Source: Kiloniella spongiae
GTDB taxonomy: Bacteria > Pseudomonadota > Alphaproteobacteria > Kiloniellales > Kiloniellaceae
Assembly (NCBI RefSeq): GCF_001026905.1
Contig: NZ_LAQL01000019.1
Location: 28,292 to 92,291 of the forward strand
DNA: 64,000 bases
Direction: 5' to 3'
The notes under the pieces were generated by a model, which did not search any database, had not been told where the DNA came from, and saw nothing but the letters and a program-made list of their open reading frames with translations. How positions within the stretch are numbered: position 1 is the stretch's first letter; the number at the start of each line of letters is the position of its first letter. This document shows, piece after piece, positions 37,692-47,716 of this stretch. The position numbers were made by a program, and so were the translations under genes.

Positions 37692-38767
37692 TGTGCTGCA
37701 ACCGCTTCACAGTCCAGTAACTGCTGTTTGCGCTCCACCCCCCAGCGATAACCGGACAACGCACCATCACTGCGAACAACCCGGTGACAGGGAATGGCAA
37801 CCGCAATATGGTTAGCGGCACAGGCCGAAGCCACAGCCCGAATGGCCTTGGGCGAACCAATTTTCTCGGCCACTTCCGCATAGCTCAGACGGCTTCCCAC
37901 AGGAATATCAACCAATGCTTTCCAGACCCGTTGCTGAAAGGCGGTGCCACGAATATCCAACGGCAGATCAAAGCCAATTGCAGGATCATCAACAAATCCC
38001 ACCACCTGTGCCACCCACTTTTCGAATGTCGCATCGCCGCCTTTTAAAGTTGCGTTAGAAAATCGATCCTGCAGATCTTGCACCATGATTTGGGGATCAT
38101 CACCAAGAAGAATGGAACAAATCCCCTTCTCGCTAGCTGCAACCAGTATTGACCCAAGAGAACACTCCCCAAGGGCAAAGCGGATTTCAGTATCCTTTCC
38201 CCCTTTGCGATAGCTGGTTGGTTTCATCCCCAACAGCTTTTCAGTGTTGGCATAAAAGCGACCGTTAGAATTAAAGCCAGCATCATAAATGGCTTCGGTC
38301 ACGGTCTCGCTTTTGTTTAAGCCTTTGCGTACCCGATTACCCCGATGCGCATTGGTATAGGCCTTCGGCGTGACGCCAGTGATCGCCTTAAAAGTACGGT
38401 GAAAATAGAAACGGCTCATCCCAACGGCTTCTGCCAGCGTATCAAGATCGGGCGCGTCTTCAGCCTCTTCGATCAAGCGACAGGCTTTTTCAATAGCAAG
38501 AGCCTGACGCTCTTCCTTTTTCATTTCATTGGGACGACACCGTTTACAGGCACGATACCCTGCTTTTTCGGCATCCGCACAACTGGCATGAAAACTCACA
38601 TTTTCACGCAAGGCCAAACGCGCTGCACAAGAAGGGCGACAGTAAACACCGGTGGTCAGAACAGCATAATAAAATATGTCATCCGCCGCCGTGTTGCGAT
38701 CTACAATCGCCTGATAACGCTCATCATCCGTTGAAAATTCTGGTGAGGCGTTCATAACATCTGCCAT
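37688..38767 (-). CDS. ada: Ada: O6-alkylguanine-DNA methyltransferase and transcriptional activator
   Basis: A 359-residue three-domain protein. N-Ada zinc domain: C43, C47, C74 and C77 in VYCRPSCAAR and YRACKRCRPN; C43 corresponds to the phosphotriester-methyl acceptor. Then an AraC-type HTH (about 90-185; DTLAEAVGMSRFYFHRTFK) and a C-terminal methyltransferase with AIPCHRVVRSDG, which takes methyl from O6-methylguanine. Methylated Ada activates its own operon, here with the downstream oxygenase. Start chosen at MADVMNAS because AGGAG is well spaced. All three functional sites are intact. Confidence 0.95.
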   Translation of the reverse strand: MADVMNASPEFSTDDERYQAIVDRNTAADDIFYYAVLTTGVYCRPSCAARLALRENVSFHASCADAEKAGYRACKRCRPNEMKKEERQALAIEKACRLIEEAEDAPDLDTLAEAVGMSRFYFHRTFKAITGVTPKAYTNAHRGNRVRKGLNKSETVTEAIYDAGFNSNGRFYANTEKLLGMKPTSYRKGGKDTEIRFALGECSLGSILVAASEKGICSILLGDDPQIMVQDLQDRFSNATLKGGDATFEKWVAQVVGFVDDPAIGFDLPLDIRGTAFQQRVWKALVDIPVGSRLSYAEVAEKIGSPKAIRAVASACAANHIAVAIPCHRVVRSDGALSGYRWGVERKQQLLDCEAVAAQ

Positions 38768-39101
38768 CTCTCTTGCTCCTGTCATCCAACTTGTACCACA
38801 TGATTTCGTCAGTTTCTAAAAGCTACCTCAAAACCCATGACACCAAACTCTGGTTCTTGCTTTTGAATTTTGTTTTCCGATTCATATGATGACTAGAGAA
38901 AAAACAGCGATTTTATTGAGACATCACAATTTACCAATAAATCCCTTAGGTTGAATCTAATCACCAATAATCACAACTTTTAAATAATTTATTAGTAATT
39001 AATAGAATAACAATAATAAACCACACAAAAACAGTGTTAATGCTTACGTTAAATTGATCTCGGGTGGGAAAGAAAACCCACAAAAAAACAGGAAAATTAA
39101 A

Positions 39102-41165
39102 ATGACTAGCCACTTTTCTGAGAAAATGTATTCAGAAGACAAAAAGAAACGTCGCGGAAATTTTTTTATAAACCTGAAAATAAACCGAAAAATTGGATTG
39201 GGAATGGGGGCAATACTTTCTTTTCTGATCGCCGTTAGCATATCTTCTTATATTGCACTTTCCAGGGCAAATGAAGAGTTTGACAGTTATCGTGCCCTTG
39301 CCCGCGAAACCAATCAAATGGGACGAATTCAGGCCAACCTTCTTTCCGCACGCCTGGGTGTTAAAGATTATATAATAAAAAATTCTGATGAAGCCGCTCA
39401 AAATGTCCGAGACCGGGCGGAAGCCACAGAAAAAATTATTCAAAAGTCTAAGACTCTGTTTAAAAACAAAGAACATCTAAAGACAATTGTCGGCGCAATA
39501 GAACAAATTGCCCTTTATCGCTCTTCTTTTGAAGAAGTCACCCTTTTGGTAAAAAAACGGAATCAACTGGTAGAACAACTTAACAATATTGGTCCGAAAT
39601 CAGAACAAACACTTACTAAAATTATGAAAAGTGCATTCGAAGACGGCGACGCAACAGCAGCTTACCGAGCTGGAGTTTCAATGCGACACTTACTTTTGGC
39701 TCGATTGTACTCGAACCGTTTTCTTGTGGATAATTTACAAGATAGCGCTAATCGTTCAAATCAAGAATTAAACAGTTTCAAACAAACATCAGAAGAAATG
39801 CTTGCCGAACTTCAAAATCCTGTCCGTCGAGAACTGGCAAGTACTGTCGTTAATCTTGCCAACGATTATCAAAACTTTTTCAGCGAAGTTACAATTACCA
39901 TCCTTAAACGTAATAACATTATTACCGACACTCTTGATTTAATTGGCCCTCGACTTGCTGATCAAGTGGAACAGATCAAACTTTCAAATAAAAAAGCTCA
40001 GGATACATTAGGTCCAAAAGTCACACGAGATATGCACAATGCTACCCTTATCCTCGAAATCATTGCAATAATTGCCATTATTACAGGAAGCCTTTTAGCC
40101 CTTCTCACAGGACGCGCGATTTCCCGTCCAATTTGTAAAATGACAGAAATAATGGGATTACTCGCCAAAGGAGATCATAGCGCGGAAGTCCCTTCACAAG
40201 ACCGGAAAGATGAGATCGGTGATATGGCTGGCGCAGTGCAAGTCTTTAAAGACAATGCAATTGAGATGGCAAAATTGCAGGAAGAACAAGCAATCACAGC
40301 CAAACGTGCAATTAAAGAAAAGGATATGATGAATGAATTAGCCAAGAAATTCGAAGGCAACATTCAAGATATCGTCGATGGTGTCTCCAAAGCTGCCAAC
40401 GAGATGCAAATAACAGCGCAAACTATGTCCTTAACTGCTGAAAAAACCGAACAACAAGCTGACGCAGCAACACAAGCCTCTAGTGAAGCTTCAACCAATG
40501 TCCAGACTGTAGCAGGTTCATCGGAAGAACTCGCGGCTTCGATCCAAGAGATCAGCGCTCAAGTATCCCGCTCGACTGATATCGTTTCCAAGGCCACGAG
40601 TGATGCAAAAACAACAAATACACAAGTTGAAGGCCTGGTTGATTCTGCCGAAAAAATTGGTCAAGTTGTTAATTTGATTCAAGATATCGCAGAACAAACG
40701 AACCTTCTCGCTCTTAATGCAACCATCGAAGCAGCAAGAGCCGGAGATGCAGGCAAAGGCTTTGCTGTTGTCGCATCAGAAGTCAAATCACTTGCCAATC
40801 AAACAGCCAAGGCGACCGAAGAAATTTCACAACAAGTTAGCAATATTCAAGAAGCAACAGCTCAATCAGCTAGCTCAATCAAAGAAATCGGCTTAACAGT
40901 ATCTCAAGTTAATGAAATTTCTGAATCAATTGCCGCAGCCGTAGAAGAACAAGGTGCCGCAACTCAAGAGATTGCTCGTAATGTGCAAGAATCATCCTCA
41001 GCTGCCGAATTAGTTTCGACGAATATTACTGGCGTAACTAACACAGCAAAAGAAACTGGTGAAGCTGCTCAGAATGTCTTGTCAGCATCAGGCAAACTTC
41101 AACAACAATCTCAGAGTCTCTCGGACGAAGTAAGCGACTTTTTATCCAAAGTCCGAGCAGCATAA
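39102..41165 (+). CDS. Methyl-accepting chemotaxis protein with a large helical sensor
   Basis: A 687-residue chemoreceptor. The first membrane helix (about 33-55) is preceded by 30 basic cytoplasmic residues; a long all-helical sensor follows (56-330, about 270 residues), in the size range of helical bimodular (HBM) domains that sense carboxylic acids; second helix (330-352), HAMP (353-406), signalling domain (430-680) with tip [24 protein letters not shown] sits eight bases before the ATG. No che genes are near. It is the third orphan receptor of the window; ligand unknown. Confidence 0.94.
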   Translation: MTSHFSEKMYSEDKKKRRGNFFINLKINRKIGLGMGAILSFLIAVSISSYIALSRANEEFDSYRALARETNQMGRIQANLLSARLGVKDYIIKNSDEAAQNVRDRAEATEKIIQKSKTLFKNKEHLKTIVGAIEQIALYRSSFEEVTLLVKKRNQLVEQLNNIGPKSEQTLTKIMKSAFEDGDATAAYRAGVSMRHLLLARLYSNRFLVDNLQDSANRSNQELNSFKQTSEEMLAELQNPVRRELASTVVNLANDYQNFFSEVTITILKRNNIITDTLDLIGPRLADQVEQIKLSNKKAQDTLGPKVTRDMHNATLILEIIAIIAIITGSLLALLTGRAISRPICKMTEIMGLLAKGDHSAEVPSQDRKDEIGDMAGAVQVFKDNAIEMAKLQEEQAITAKRAIKEKDMMNELAKKFEGNIQDIVDGVSKAANEMQITAQTMSLTAEKTEQQADAATQASSEASTNVQTVAGSSEELAASIQEISAQVSRSTDIVSKATSDAKTTNTQVEGLVDSAEKIGQVVNLIQDIAEQTNLLALNATIEAARAGDAGKGFAVVASEVKSLANQTAKATEEISQQVSNIQEATAQSASSIKEIGLTVSQVNEISESIAAAVEEQGAATQEIARNVQESSSAAELVSTNITGVTNTAKETGEAAQNVLSASGKLQQQSQSLSDEVSDFLSKVRAA

Positions 41166-41277
41166 CCTAATGAAAGGCGTCACTCCATGAAGTTACAAAG
41201 GGATTTCTTAATAGCAACATTGTGTGATGTACCCCACCAAAACAAGCACGTTTAAAGGCCCTCTACTCATTCATCAC

Positions 41278-41317
41278 AGCTATTCATGGAGCATGCCCAA
41301 TTGTGCCATGAATAGCT
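41278..41317 (+). terminator. Long hairpin after the third chemoreceptor
   Basis: AGCTATTCATGG (41278-41289) and CCATGAATAGCT (41306-41317) form a perfect 12-bp stem with a 16-nt loop, about 113 bp after the stop codon. No T-run follows, so it could be a terminator of weak type or another hairpin element. Confidence 0.45.
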
Positions 41318-41441
41318 TAGGCGATTTCGTCTAATCCAAAAACATTTTGAATTACCGAACAAGAAGCGGAGTTTTCCGAAATCAACCCGCTTCAATACTG
41401 ATCCTTTAACATTCTAGTTAAGGCCATAAAGGATCAAAGAA

Positions 41442-42206
41442 ATGAATAGATTGGAAAATCGCGTTGCCATCGTTACGGGTGCAAGTTCAGGCATTGGTTA
41501 TGCCGCCGCTAAACTCTTCGCCCAGGAAGGAGCAAAGGTTGTTGTCGCGGCCAGACGACAGAAAGAGCTTGACCTACTGATCGAAGAAATTCGCGTCGAT
41601 GGCGGGCAAGGCATTGCTGTAGCTGGTGATGTAACAGATGAAACCTATGCCAAAACTTTGGTTGAAGTTGCCACGGGTACCTATGGGCAACTGGATATCG
41701 GCTTTAACAACGCTGGCACTCTGGGTGCCATGGGCGATACTCCAACCCTTACGCTTGATGGTTGGATGGAGACCATCAACACCAATCTTACCTCTGCCTT
41801 TCTCAGCGCAAAACATCAAATCCCCGCACTGCTTAACAGTGATCATGGGTCATTGATTTTTACCTCGACCTTTGTCGGGCACACCATCGGTATGCCAGGT
41901 ATGGCACCCTACGCAGCTTCTAAAGCCGGGATCAATGGCATGATGCAATGCCTCGCGGCAGAATACGGCCCCCAGGGATTACGAGTAAACAGTCTGCTTC
42001 CCGGTGGTACTGATACTCCCATGGGACGTTCCGTTGCCTCTAACGACGAAATGGAAGAGTTTGTCAAAAGCCTTCATGCCCTAAAACGCATTGCTGCCCC
42101 CGAAGAAATCGCCAGAGCGGCCCTGTTCCTGGCCTCTGATGATGCAAGTTTTGTCACAGGCACTGCCTTACAGGCCGAAGGTGGCGTTTCCATAAACAAA
42201 ACCTGA
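41442..42206 (+). CDS. Short-chain dehydrogenase/reductase
   Basis: A 254-residue classical SDR oxidoreductase using NAD(P). Cofactor motif TGASSGIGYAAA (about 12-23), NNAG (90-93), active-site tyrosine/lysine in PYAASKAGINGMMQ (Y153 region) and the PGGTDTPMG segment are present. The substrate is unknown; the family includes glucose-1-dehydrogenase-like and many secondary-alcohol dehydrogenases. AAGGA precedes the ATG. It is monocistronic, ended by a strong hairpin. Confidence 0.9.
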   Translation: MNRLENRVAIVTGASSGIGYAAAKLFAQEGAKVVVAARRQKELDLLIEEIRVDGGQGIAVAGDVTDETYAKTLVEVATGTYGQLDIGFNNAGTLGAMGDTPTLTLDGWMETINTNLTSAFLSAKHQIPALLNSDHGSLIFTSTFVGHTIGMPGMAPYAASKAGINGMMQCLAAEYGPQGLRVNSLLPGGTDTPMGRSVASNDEMEEFVKSLHALKRIAAPEEIARAALFLASDDASFVTGTALQAEGGVSINKT

Positions 42207-42239
42207 ATTAGAGATCAAGAATCAAGCTCATAGCCGAAC

Positions 42240-42264
42240 AAGGTCAACCCCACGGGTTGGCCTT
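42240..42264 (+). terminator. Terminator of the short-chain dehydrogenase
   Basis: AAGGTCAACCC-CAC-GGGTTGGCCTT, an 11-bp stem with one G-T pair, followed by GTTTACT; 34 bp after the stop codon. Confidence 0.75.
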
Positions 42265-42526
42265 GTTTACTAAAGCGCTAAATTTCCCGGTTTTCGTACT
42301 CTGAGACTGATCGCACAACGCCATCCCCACTATATATAGCCCTTTAATGGTTATCACATAAATCTCACCAGATACTTCCTAGAAGCTAAGTATCTTTACG
42401 CAGCATCTTTTCAAAAAAGGTATGATATTATCCTGCGTATTATTTACGCACAATCTGGATAGATAACGCGAAGCCTTTTGCGCTCATCGCATATCGATTT
42501 GGTCAGTATTAAGGGGAGAATTCAAG

Positions 42527-43213
42527 ATGAATACAAAAGCATATGGTGCCGAGTTTCTCGGTACTTTCTGGTTGGTTTTTGGCGGCTGCGGATCAGCCGT
42601 CCTCGCCGCAGGCATTCCTGACCTTGGTATTGGTTTTGTCGGCGTTTCTCTTGCTTTTGGCCTCACGGTGGTTACCATGGCCTACGCCGTTGGCCATATC
42701 TCGGGCGGACACTTTAACCCCGCTGTAACTCTTGGCCTTTGGGCCGGTGGTAAATTCGAAGCCGGGCAGATCCTTCCGTACTGGATTGCACAGCTCATCG
42801 GTGGCATTGCCGCAGCCGGACTACTCTATGTGATCGCAAGTGGTATCCCGGATTTCTCCGTAAATGGCGGCTTTGCATCCAACGGATACGGTGAACATTC
42901 GCCCATGGGATATTCCATGATAAGCGGCCTCCTAATTGAGGTACTTCTGACCTTCTTCTTCCTCTTTATCATTTTGGGTGTAACAGACGAAAAGGCGCCC
43001 GCAGGCTTTGCACCTTTAGCTATTGGACTAGCATTAGTTCTGATCCACCTGATTTCTATCCCCATCACCAATACATCCGTGAATCCGGCACGCAGCACAG
43101 GCCCAGCACTTTTTGTTGGCGGTTGGGCACTTGAACAACTTTGGCTTTTCTGGGTTGCCCCATTGCTTGGTGCACTAGCGGCTGGGTTCAGTTATCGCTG
43201 GTTCAAATCCTGA
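42527..43213 (+). CDS. aqpZ: Aquaporin Z
   Basis: A 228-residue water channel with six membrane helices and two half-helices carrying the paired NPA motifs: [13 protein letters not shown] and [14 protein letters not shown]. The selectivity-filter arginine follows the second NPA (NPAR), as in water-selective rather than glycerol-selective channels. AGGGGAGA precedes the ATG. It ends in a bidirectional terminator shared with the convergent LysR gene. Confidence 0.95.
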   Translation: MNTKAYGAEFLGTFWLVFGGCGSAVLAAGIPDLGIGFVGVSLAFGLTVVTMAYAVGHISGGHFNPAVTLGLWAGGKFEAGQILPYWIAQLIGGIAAAGLLYVIASGIPDFSVNGGFASNGYGEHSPMGYSMISGLLIEVLLTFFFLFIILGVTDEKAPAGFAPLAIGLALVLIHLISIPITNTSVNPARSTGPALFVGGWALEQLWLFWVAPLLGALAAGFSYRWFKS

Positions 43214-43221
43214 ACTATTCG

Positions 43222-43249
43222 GAAAGAAAGGCACCAAAGCCTTTCTTTC
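43222..43249. terminator. Bidirectional terminator between aqpZ and the LysR gene
   Basis: GAAAGAAAGGC-ACCAAA-GCCTTTCTTTC, a perfect 11-bp stem with a 6-nt loop, lying between converging genes. Confidence 0.75.
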
Positions 43250-44181
43250 TAACTTTCTTTACGCTCAAAGTCGGTAATAACTCTGCGAACTTCACCATTC
43301 CATTGGGCCATGAAGGCCTGCGCAATCGCCGACATCGGGCGATATGCAGGCGTTAAGCAAGCATAAGTCAAAGGTACTTTGGGCATGAAAGGAATAAATC
43401 GGATCAAATCTTTATCCCTTGCATACATTCGGTAACTTTCGGCACTCAGCGGATCAACAATCGCACAGGCTTGTCCCGCTTCGATAAAATTTAAAAGAGG
43501 CAGAAAATACTGGGCATCAAAGCGAATATTCAGTTCGGAATTTGTTGCTTGAAATGCCTCAACCGTTTTTTGATAGGTAAAGTGTTCAGGCTGTAAAACG
43601 CCCATCGGCTTGCCGCTCAGGTCTGCCGCAGTAATCACGTCAAGCTTTGAAAGATCATCATCTCTGTGAACAGCACATAAACAGTTCCCCTTCATGATGC
43701 CACCGTTCAACAAATCATCTTCGTGATCTGTTCCGCTTATATCAGCAATACCCAGATCAAAGCTTTGTGTGGCGACCATCTTGTGAACTTGAGGAGAACT
43801 CCTTGTCGTCAGTGTAACCCTGATATCTTCCCGTTCCCCTGTAAACTCACTAATAACTTTAGGCAATAAAAATGCCGAAGGTCCCGGCATCGCAACAATC
43901 CTGAGGACCCCTTTTTCAAAATCCCGAATAGAGCGCATGTTTTGTTCGGCAGTTTGCAACCGAGACAGAATATCCGTCGCTTCAGACATCAAATAATGAG
44001 CTTCTGGAACGGGAACAAGCCGACGGTTGCGTCGTTCAAACAGGGAAATCCCCAATTCATCTTCCAACGCTTTCAGTCCTGCACTCAAAGCTGGTTGGGT
44101 TCTATTCAAATTACGGGCGGCCTGAGAAACAGATCCCGTCCGCATTACTTCACGAAAGATTGCCAGATTTTTTAAATTCAT
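43249..44181 (-). CDS. LysR-family regulator divergent from the TRAP operon
   Basis: A 310-residue LysR protein with an N-terminal HTH (about 4-60; VSQAARNLNRTQPALSAGLKAL) and an effector-binding domain (88-290). The start at MNLKNLAIF is the family norm; the in-frame ATG fifteen codons earlier would add an unlikely leader. It faces away from the TAXI-TRAP cluster, 151 bp apart, and is its likely regulator, with the transported amino acid or a product as effector (inference). Confidence 0.9.
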   Translation of the reverse strand: MNLKNLAIFREVMRTGSVSQAARNLNRTQPALSAGLKALEDELGISLFERRNRRLVPVPEAHYLMSEATDILSRLQTAEQNMRSIRDFEKGVLRIVAMPGPSAFLLPKVISEFTGEREDIRVTLTTRSSPQVHKMVATQSFDLGIADISGTDHEDDLLNGGIMKGNCLCAVHRDDDLSKLDVITAADLSGKPMGVLQPEHFTYQKTVEAFQATNSELNIRFDAQYFLPLLNFIEAGQACAIVDPLSAESYRMYARDKDLIRFIPFMPKVPLTYACLTPAYRPMSAIAQAFMAQWNGEVRRVITDFERKES

Positions 44182-44292
44182 GTGAGATATATATAAATTT
44201 TTCTTATCAAAACCAAGATATTTCAAATTTGCATTTATGAATAATTCTTGTCACTGTGATTCTCGTTATTTCCAAAACACATAAAAACAAGC

Positions 44293-44307
44293 TTCGATTT
44301 AATCGAA
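44293..44307. promoter_or_regulatory. Palindrome in the LysR/TAXI promoter region
   Basis: TTCGATTTAATCGAA is a perfect 15-bp palindrome (7-bp arms, central T), ending 25 bp before the TAXI-protein start. A candidate operator, although its tight form suits a dimeric repressor better than LysR. Confidence 0.45.
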
Positions 44308-44332
44308 CTGATGACAACAGTGGAGAAATAAA

Positions 44333-45343
44333 ATGAAACGCTTAACCAAGATTACAGGCGCTCTTCTTGCCTGTTCTATGCTGGCTGGTGCGGCCTCAGC
44401 ACAGGAAATGAAGTTCTTTAGAATTGGAACTGGCGGTGCCGGGGGAACATACTTCCCGATTGGTGGCATCATTGCCAACGCCATATCCAACCCACCCGGT
44501 TCTCGTGCTTGCGGCGAAGGCGGTAACTGTGGCGTTCCCGGCCTTGTCGCCATGGCTCAATCAACAAATGCATCGGCTCATAACGTAAACGCCATTCAGG
44601 CAGGACAGATGGAAGCCGGTCTTTCCGGCGCGGCAACCCTACATTTTGCCTATAAAGGTATTGGCAAATACGAAGGCAATGCAAAACCGGACCTACGTAT
44701 CATTGCCAATCTTTACCCTGAAGATCTTCATCTTGTGATGCCCAAAGGCGGATCACTTGATGGTATCGGAGATCTAAAAGGTAAACGCGTTGGTATTGCA
44801 CAGGCAGGATCAGGCACACAGATCGCGGTTGAACTGATTATCGGTGATTACGGTGTTAATCGCGATAATATTGAGGAAGCAGAACTTAACAATTCCCAAA
44901 GCGCGGAACGCGTGGCTGATGGACAACTGGATGCTTACTTCTACGCTGCGGGAACGCCGGTTGCCGCGATGATTCAACTGGATAACACCAAAGGGATGGA
45001 GCTTTATTCCTTCACAGACGAAGAAGTAAAGCAGGCAAATAAAACGGTCCCTTATTACATCCCGTCAAAAATCCCTGCGGGTACCTATCCCGGCGTTACC
45101 TATGATGTAAATACTGTTGCTGTCTCTGGTATCCTTGTGACCAACGCCAATCAGGATGAAGAACTTATCTATCAGATCACAAAAGCAATGTGGTCAGATA
45201 CTGCCCGCAAACTTCTGGACAATGGCCATGCAAAAGGCAAAGCCATTACCCTTGAAACTGCACTTGATGGTGTTGAAGGCATTGGCGTGCCTCTGCATCC
45301 TGGTGCAGAACGCTTCTACAAAGAAGTTGGCATGATCAAATAA
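44333..45343 (+). CDS. TAXI-family TRAP transporter substrate-binding protein
   Basis: A 336-residue periplasmic binding protein. Signal peptide MKRLTKITGALLACSMLAG ends near AASAQE; the mature N-terminus FRIGTGGAGGTYFPIGG is the TAXI signature. The inserted loop with SRACGEGGNCG has two cysteines that may form a disulfide, common in the family. It captures the substrate and hands it to the fused TRAP permease next door. GGAG precedes the ATG. A hairpin after the gene probably raises its expression above that of the permease. Confidence 0.93.
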   Translation: MKRLTKITGALLACSMLAGAASAQEMKFFRIGTGGAGGTYFPIGGIIANAISNPPGSRACGEGGNCGVPGLVAMAQSTNASAHNVNAIQAGQMEAGLSGAATLHFAYKGIGKYEGNAKPDLRIIANLYPEDLHLVMPKGGSLDGIGDLKGKRVGIAQAGSGTQIAVELIIGDYGVNRDNIEEAELNNSQSAERVADGQLDAYFYAAGTPVAAMIQLDNTKGMELYSFTDEEVKQANKTVPYYIPSKIPAGTYPGVTYDVNTVAVSGILVTNANQDEELIYQITKAMWSDTARKLLDNGHAKGKAITLETALDGVEGIGVPLHPGAERFYKEVGMIK

Positions 45344-45360
45344 AGCAAGCTGATCTTCTA

Positions 45361-45388
45361 ACAGGGAGCAATAGGTTTTGCTCCCTGT
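45361..45388 (+). terminator. Hairpin between the TAXI protein and the TRAP permease
   Basis: ACAGGGAGCA-ATAGGTTT-TGCTCCCTGT, a perfect 10-bp stem with a short T-run (TT). Likely partial terminator or RNA stabiliser that makes the binding protein more abundant than the permease. Confidence 0.65.
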
Positions 45389-45451
45389 TTGCCGACTTTC
45401 AACAATAAATAAACACAAACAAATCTCTGTTGCAGAAGACTTGGGTGAAAC

Positions 45452-47692
45452 ATGTCCTTACAATCCGAACTCGACCAGGAAGCTCTGGATGCCATCGAGA
45501 GAAAATATGACACCTCTCTCAATACCCGAGAAAACGGGCCATTTTTAACAAAATGCATCTATTGGGCGACAGTTGCCTTTGCCATTTACCATTTATGGAC
45601 AGCTGGCTTCGGAACACCTGTGGATTATGTCCATATGGGCCTGCATCTATCCGGTTTGTTTTTGTTTATTTTCATTGGTTTTCCGATCCTCAAAAATCAA
45701 GCAAGGCTTGAATATAACCCTATTGGCTTCATTAAACCTGCCAATGTTCCTCTCTATGACTGGGTGTTCATGATACTCGCCATCGCTGCTTCTCTATTCT
45801 TATGGGTAAGCTGGCAAGGTGTATCCCTCATGGGATACGAAGTTCCCAGCCAGATGTTGCGACAGGGAAACCCTACAGGTCTTGATGTTTTCTTTGGGTC
45901 AGTTCTTATTCTGGCCGTTCTGGAAATCGCCCGTAGAACAATTGGTTTTGTCCTACCGCTCATCATTATGGTCTTTATGATCTACGCGATTTTTGGTCCC
46001 CAGATGCCGGTGCAGATCCTGCAACATCCCGGTGTTGATTGGAACCAGTTCGTGAACAACATGTACTTCCCGTTCGAGGGAATTTTCGGGGTTACACTCT
46101 GGGTTGTCTCCACCGTTGTCTTCCACTTCGTCTTGTTTGGTGTTGTCGCTCAACGAATGGGACTAGGGCAGTTCTTTGTTGATAATGCCATGATCGCCGC
46201 CGGACGCTATACAGGTGGCCCCGCGAAGGTATCTGTGGTTTCATCCGCCTTTTTTGGTACCATATCCGGATCGTCCATCGCCAATACCGTCTCCACTGGC
46301 TCACTTACAATTCCCAATATGAAAAAGATGGGTTACCCCGGTCATTTTGCTGGCGGTGTAGAGGCCGCAGCCAGTGCAGGCGGGCAGATCACGCCACCAA
46401 TTATGGGGGCAGCAAGCTTCCTGATGGCTGAATATTTGGAAGTGCCTTACACAACAATTGTCATCGCGGCCATCATCCCGGCCTTGATGCATTATATTGG
46501 TGTAATGTCGATTGTTCACTTCACAGCCAAAAAGCTCAACCTCAAGACCTATACCAAAGAAGAACTTCCGATATTGATCAGAGTTTGGAAAGAGGGCTGG
46601 CACACAATCATTCCCCTCATTGCCCTTCTGGTTGTTCTCTTTTCCGGTTACTCACCCAATATGGCAGCTTTTATTGGCCTCAGTCTTTGTATTACCGTCG
46701 GTTTTTCAAGCTTTAGAAAACCTCTCACGCTGATTTTGCCACTGGCTTTACTTGCCTTTGTGTTCTGGAAAGCGTCGGCCCTCAGTGGTGAAGGTTTCTC
46801 ACCGGTTATGGCTGGTGTCTTAGCTGCCTGTATTATTGTCGGAATGATACACAAAGGAGAACGTCATAGCTTCACATCACTTTTTGACAGTCTTCACGTC
46901 GGCGTTCAATACGCCCTGGCTGTAGGTGCAGCATCAGCCGCCGTTGGCATTGTTGTCGGGGTCATCAACACAACCGGCGTTGGGTTTAGATTAGGTTTCA
47001 TGGTTACCGGTGGTGCTGCAGAAATGGCTGAAACCCTCCATGCTGTACTGGGTTGGATCCCTGTAGATGCCTTTACTCAGTCTTCTATTCAACAATTCCT
47101 GTCACTTGTTCTTATTGCAATTGCCTGCATTCTTATGGGTGCCGGCCTACCGACAACGGCGCTTTACATCATGCTGGTTTCAGTGGCCCAACCCGCCCTT
47201 TCGCAATTGGGTGTGCCACCGCTCGCAACCCATATGTTTGTGCTTTATTACGGTGTAATTTCTGAAATTACCCCACCCGTTTGTGCCTCGGCCTATGCGG
47301 CGGCGGGTATTGCAGGCGCAAACCCCTTCAGAACGGGTATTAGTGCTTTCACTCTTGGTCTTGGTAAGCTTATGGTGCCAATGGTTTTTGTCTATGCGCC
47401 AACAATGCTGATTGTCCTACCGGAATATTATAGCCTGAGTTCATTCCTACAGGTTTCAATAACCTGTGCTCTGGGCATCTTTGCCATTGCGACGGCAGTT
47501 TCCGGTTATTTCCTGACCCACCTCTCAGGAATTTGGCGTCTGTTAATGGCGATTGCCGGGTTGCTGATGGTCGCGCCAAGCTTAAACAGTGACCTCTTGT
47601 CTCTCGTTGTTCTGGTTCCAGTGCTTATTCAGCAATGGAACCAACGAGAACAGAACCCACTTACCAATGTCGTGCCCCCTAAAAGTCTCTGA
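45452..47692 (+). CDS. TRAP transporter fused permease (4TM-12TM)
   Basis: A 746-residue inner-membrane protein that fuses the small (DctQ-like, four-helix) and large (DctM-like, twelve-helix) subunits of a TRAP transporter, the form that goes with TAXI proteins. The DctM region contains SAFFGTISGSSIANTVSTG and GAGLPTTALYIMLVS, both characteristic of the sodium-linked transport core. It drives uptake with the ion gradient. It is in the same operon as the TAXI protein upstream and the FAD enzyme 24 bp downstream. The substrate is inferred to be an amino acid or close relative from context. Confidence 0.94.
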   Translation: MSLQSELDQEALDAIERKYDTSLNTRENGPFLTKCIYWATVAFAIYHLWTAGFGTPVDYVHMGLHLSGLFLFIFIGFPILKNQARLEYNPIGFIKPANVPLYDWVFMILAIAASLFLWVSWQGVSLMGYEVPSQMLRQGNPTGLDVFFGSVLILAVLEIARRTIGFVLPLIIMVFMIYAIFGPQMPVQILQHPGVDWNQFVNNMYFPFEGIFGVTLWVVSTVVFHFVLFGVVAQRMGLGQFFVDNAMIAAGRYTGGPAKVSVVSSAFFGTISGSSIANTVSTGSLTIPNMKKMGYPGHFAGGVEAAASAGGQITPPIMGAASFLMAEYLEVPYTTIVIAAIIPALMHYIGVMSIVHFTAKKLNLKTYTKEELPILIRVWKEGWHTIIPLIALLVVLFSGYSPNMAAFIGLSLCITVGFSSFRKPLTLILPLALLAFVFWKASALSGEGFSPVMAGVLAACIIVGMIHKGERHSFTSLFDSLHVGVQYALAVGAASAAVGIVVGVINTTGVGFRLGFMVTGGAAEMAETLHAVLGWIPVDAFTQSSIQQFLSLVLIAIACILMGAGLPTTALYIMLVSVAQPALSQLGVPPLATHMFVLYYGVISEITPPVCASAYAAAGIAGANPFRTGISAFTLGLGKLMVPMVFVYAPTMLIVLPEYYSLSSFLQVSITCALGIFAIATAVSGYFLTHLSGIWRLLMAIAGLLMVAPSLNSDLLSLVVLVPVLIQQWNQREQNPLTNVVPPKSL

Positions 47693-47716
47693 CATCAGTA
47701 GTAAAGATCGTAAAAG

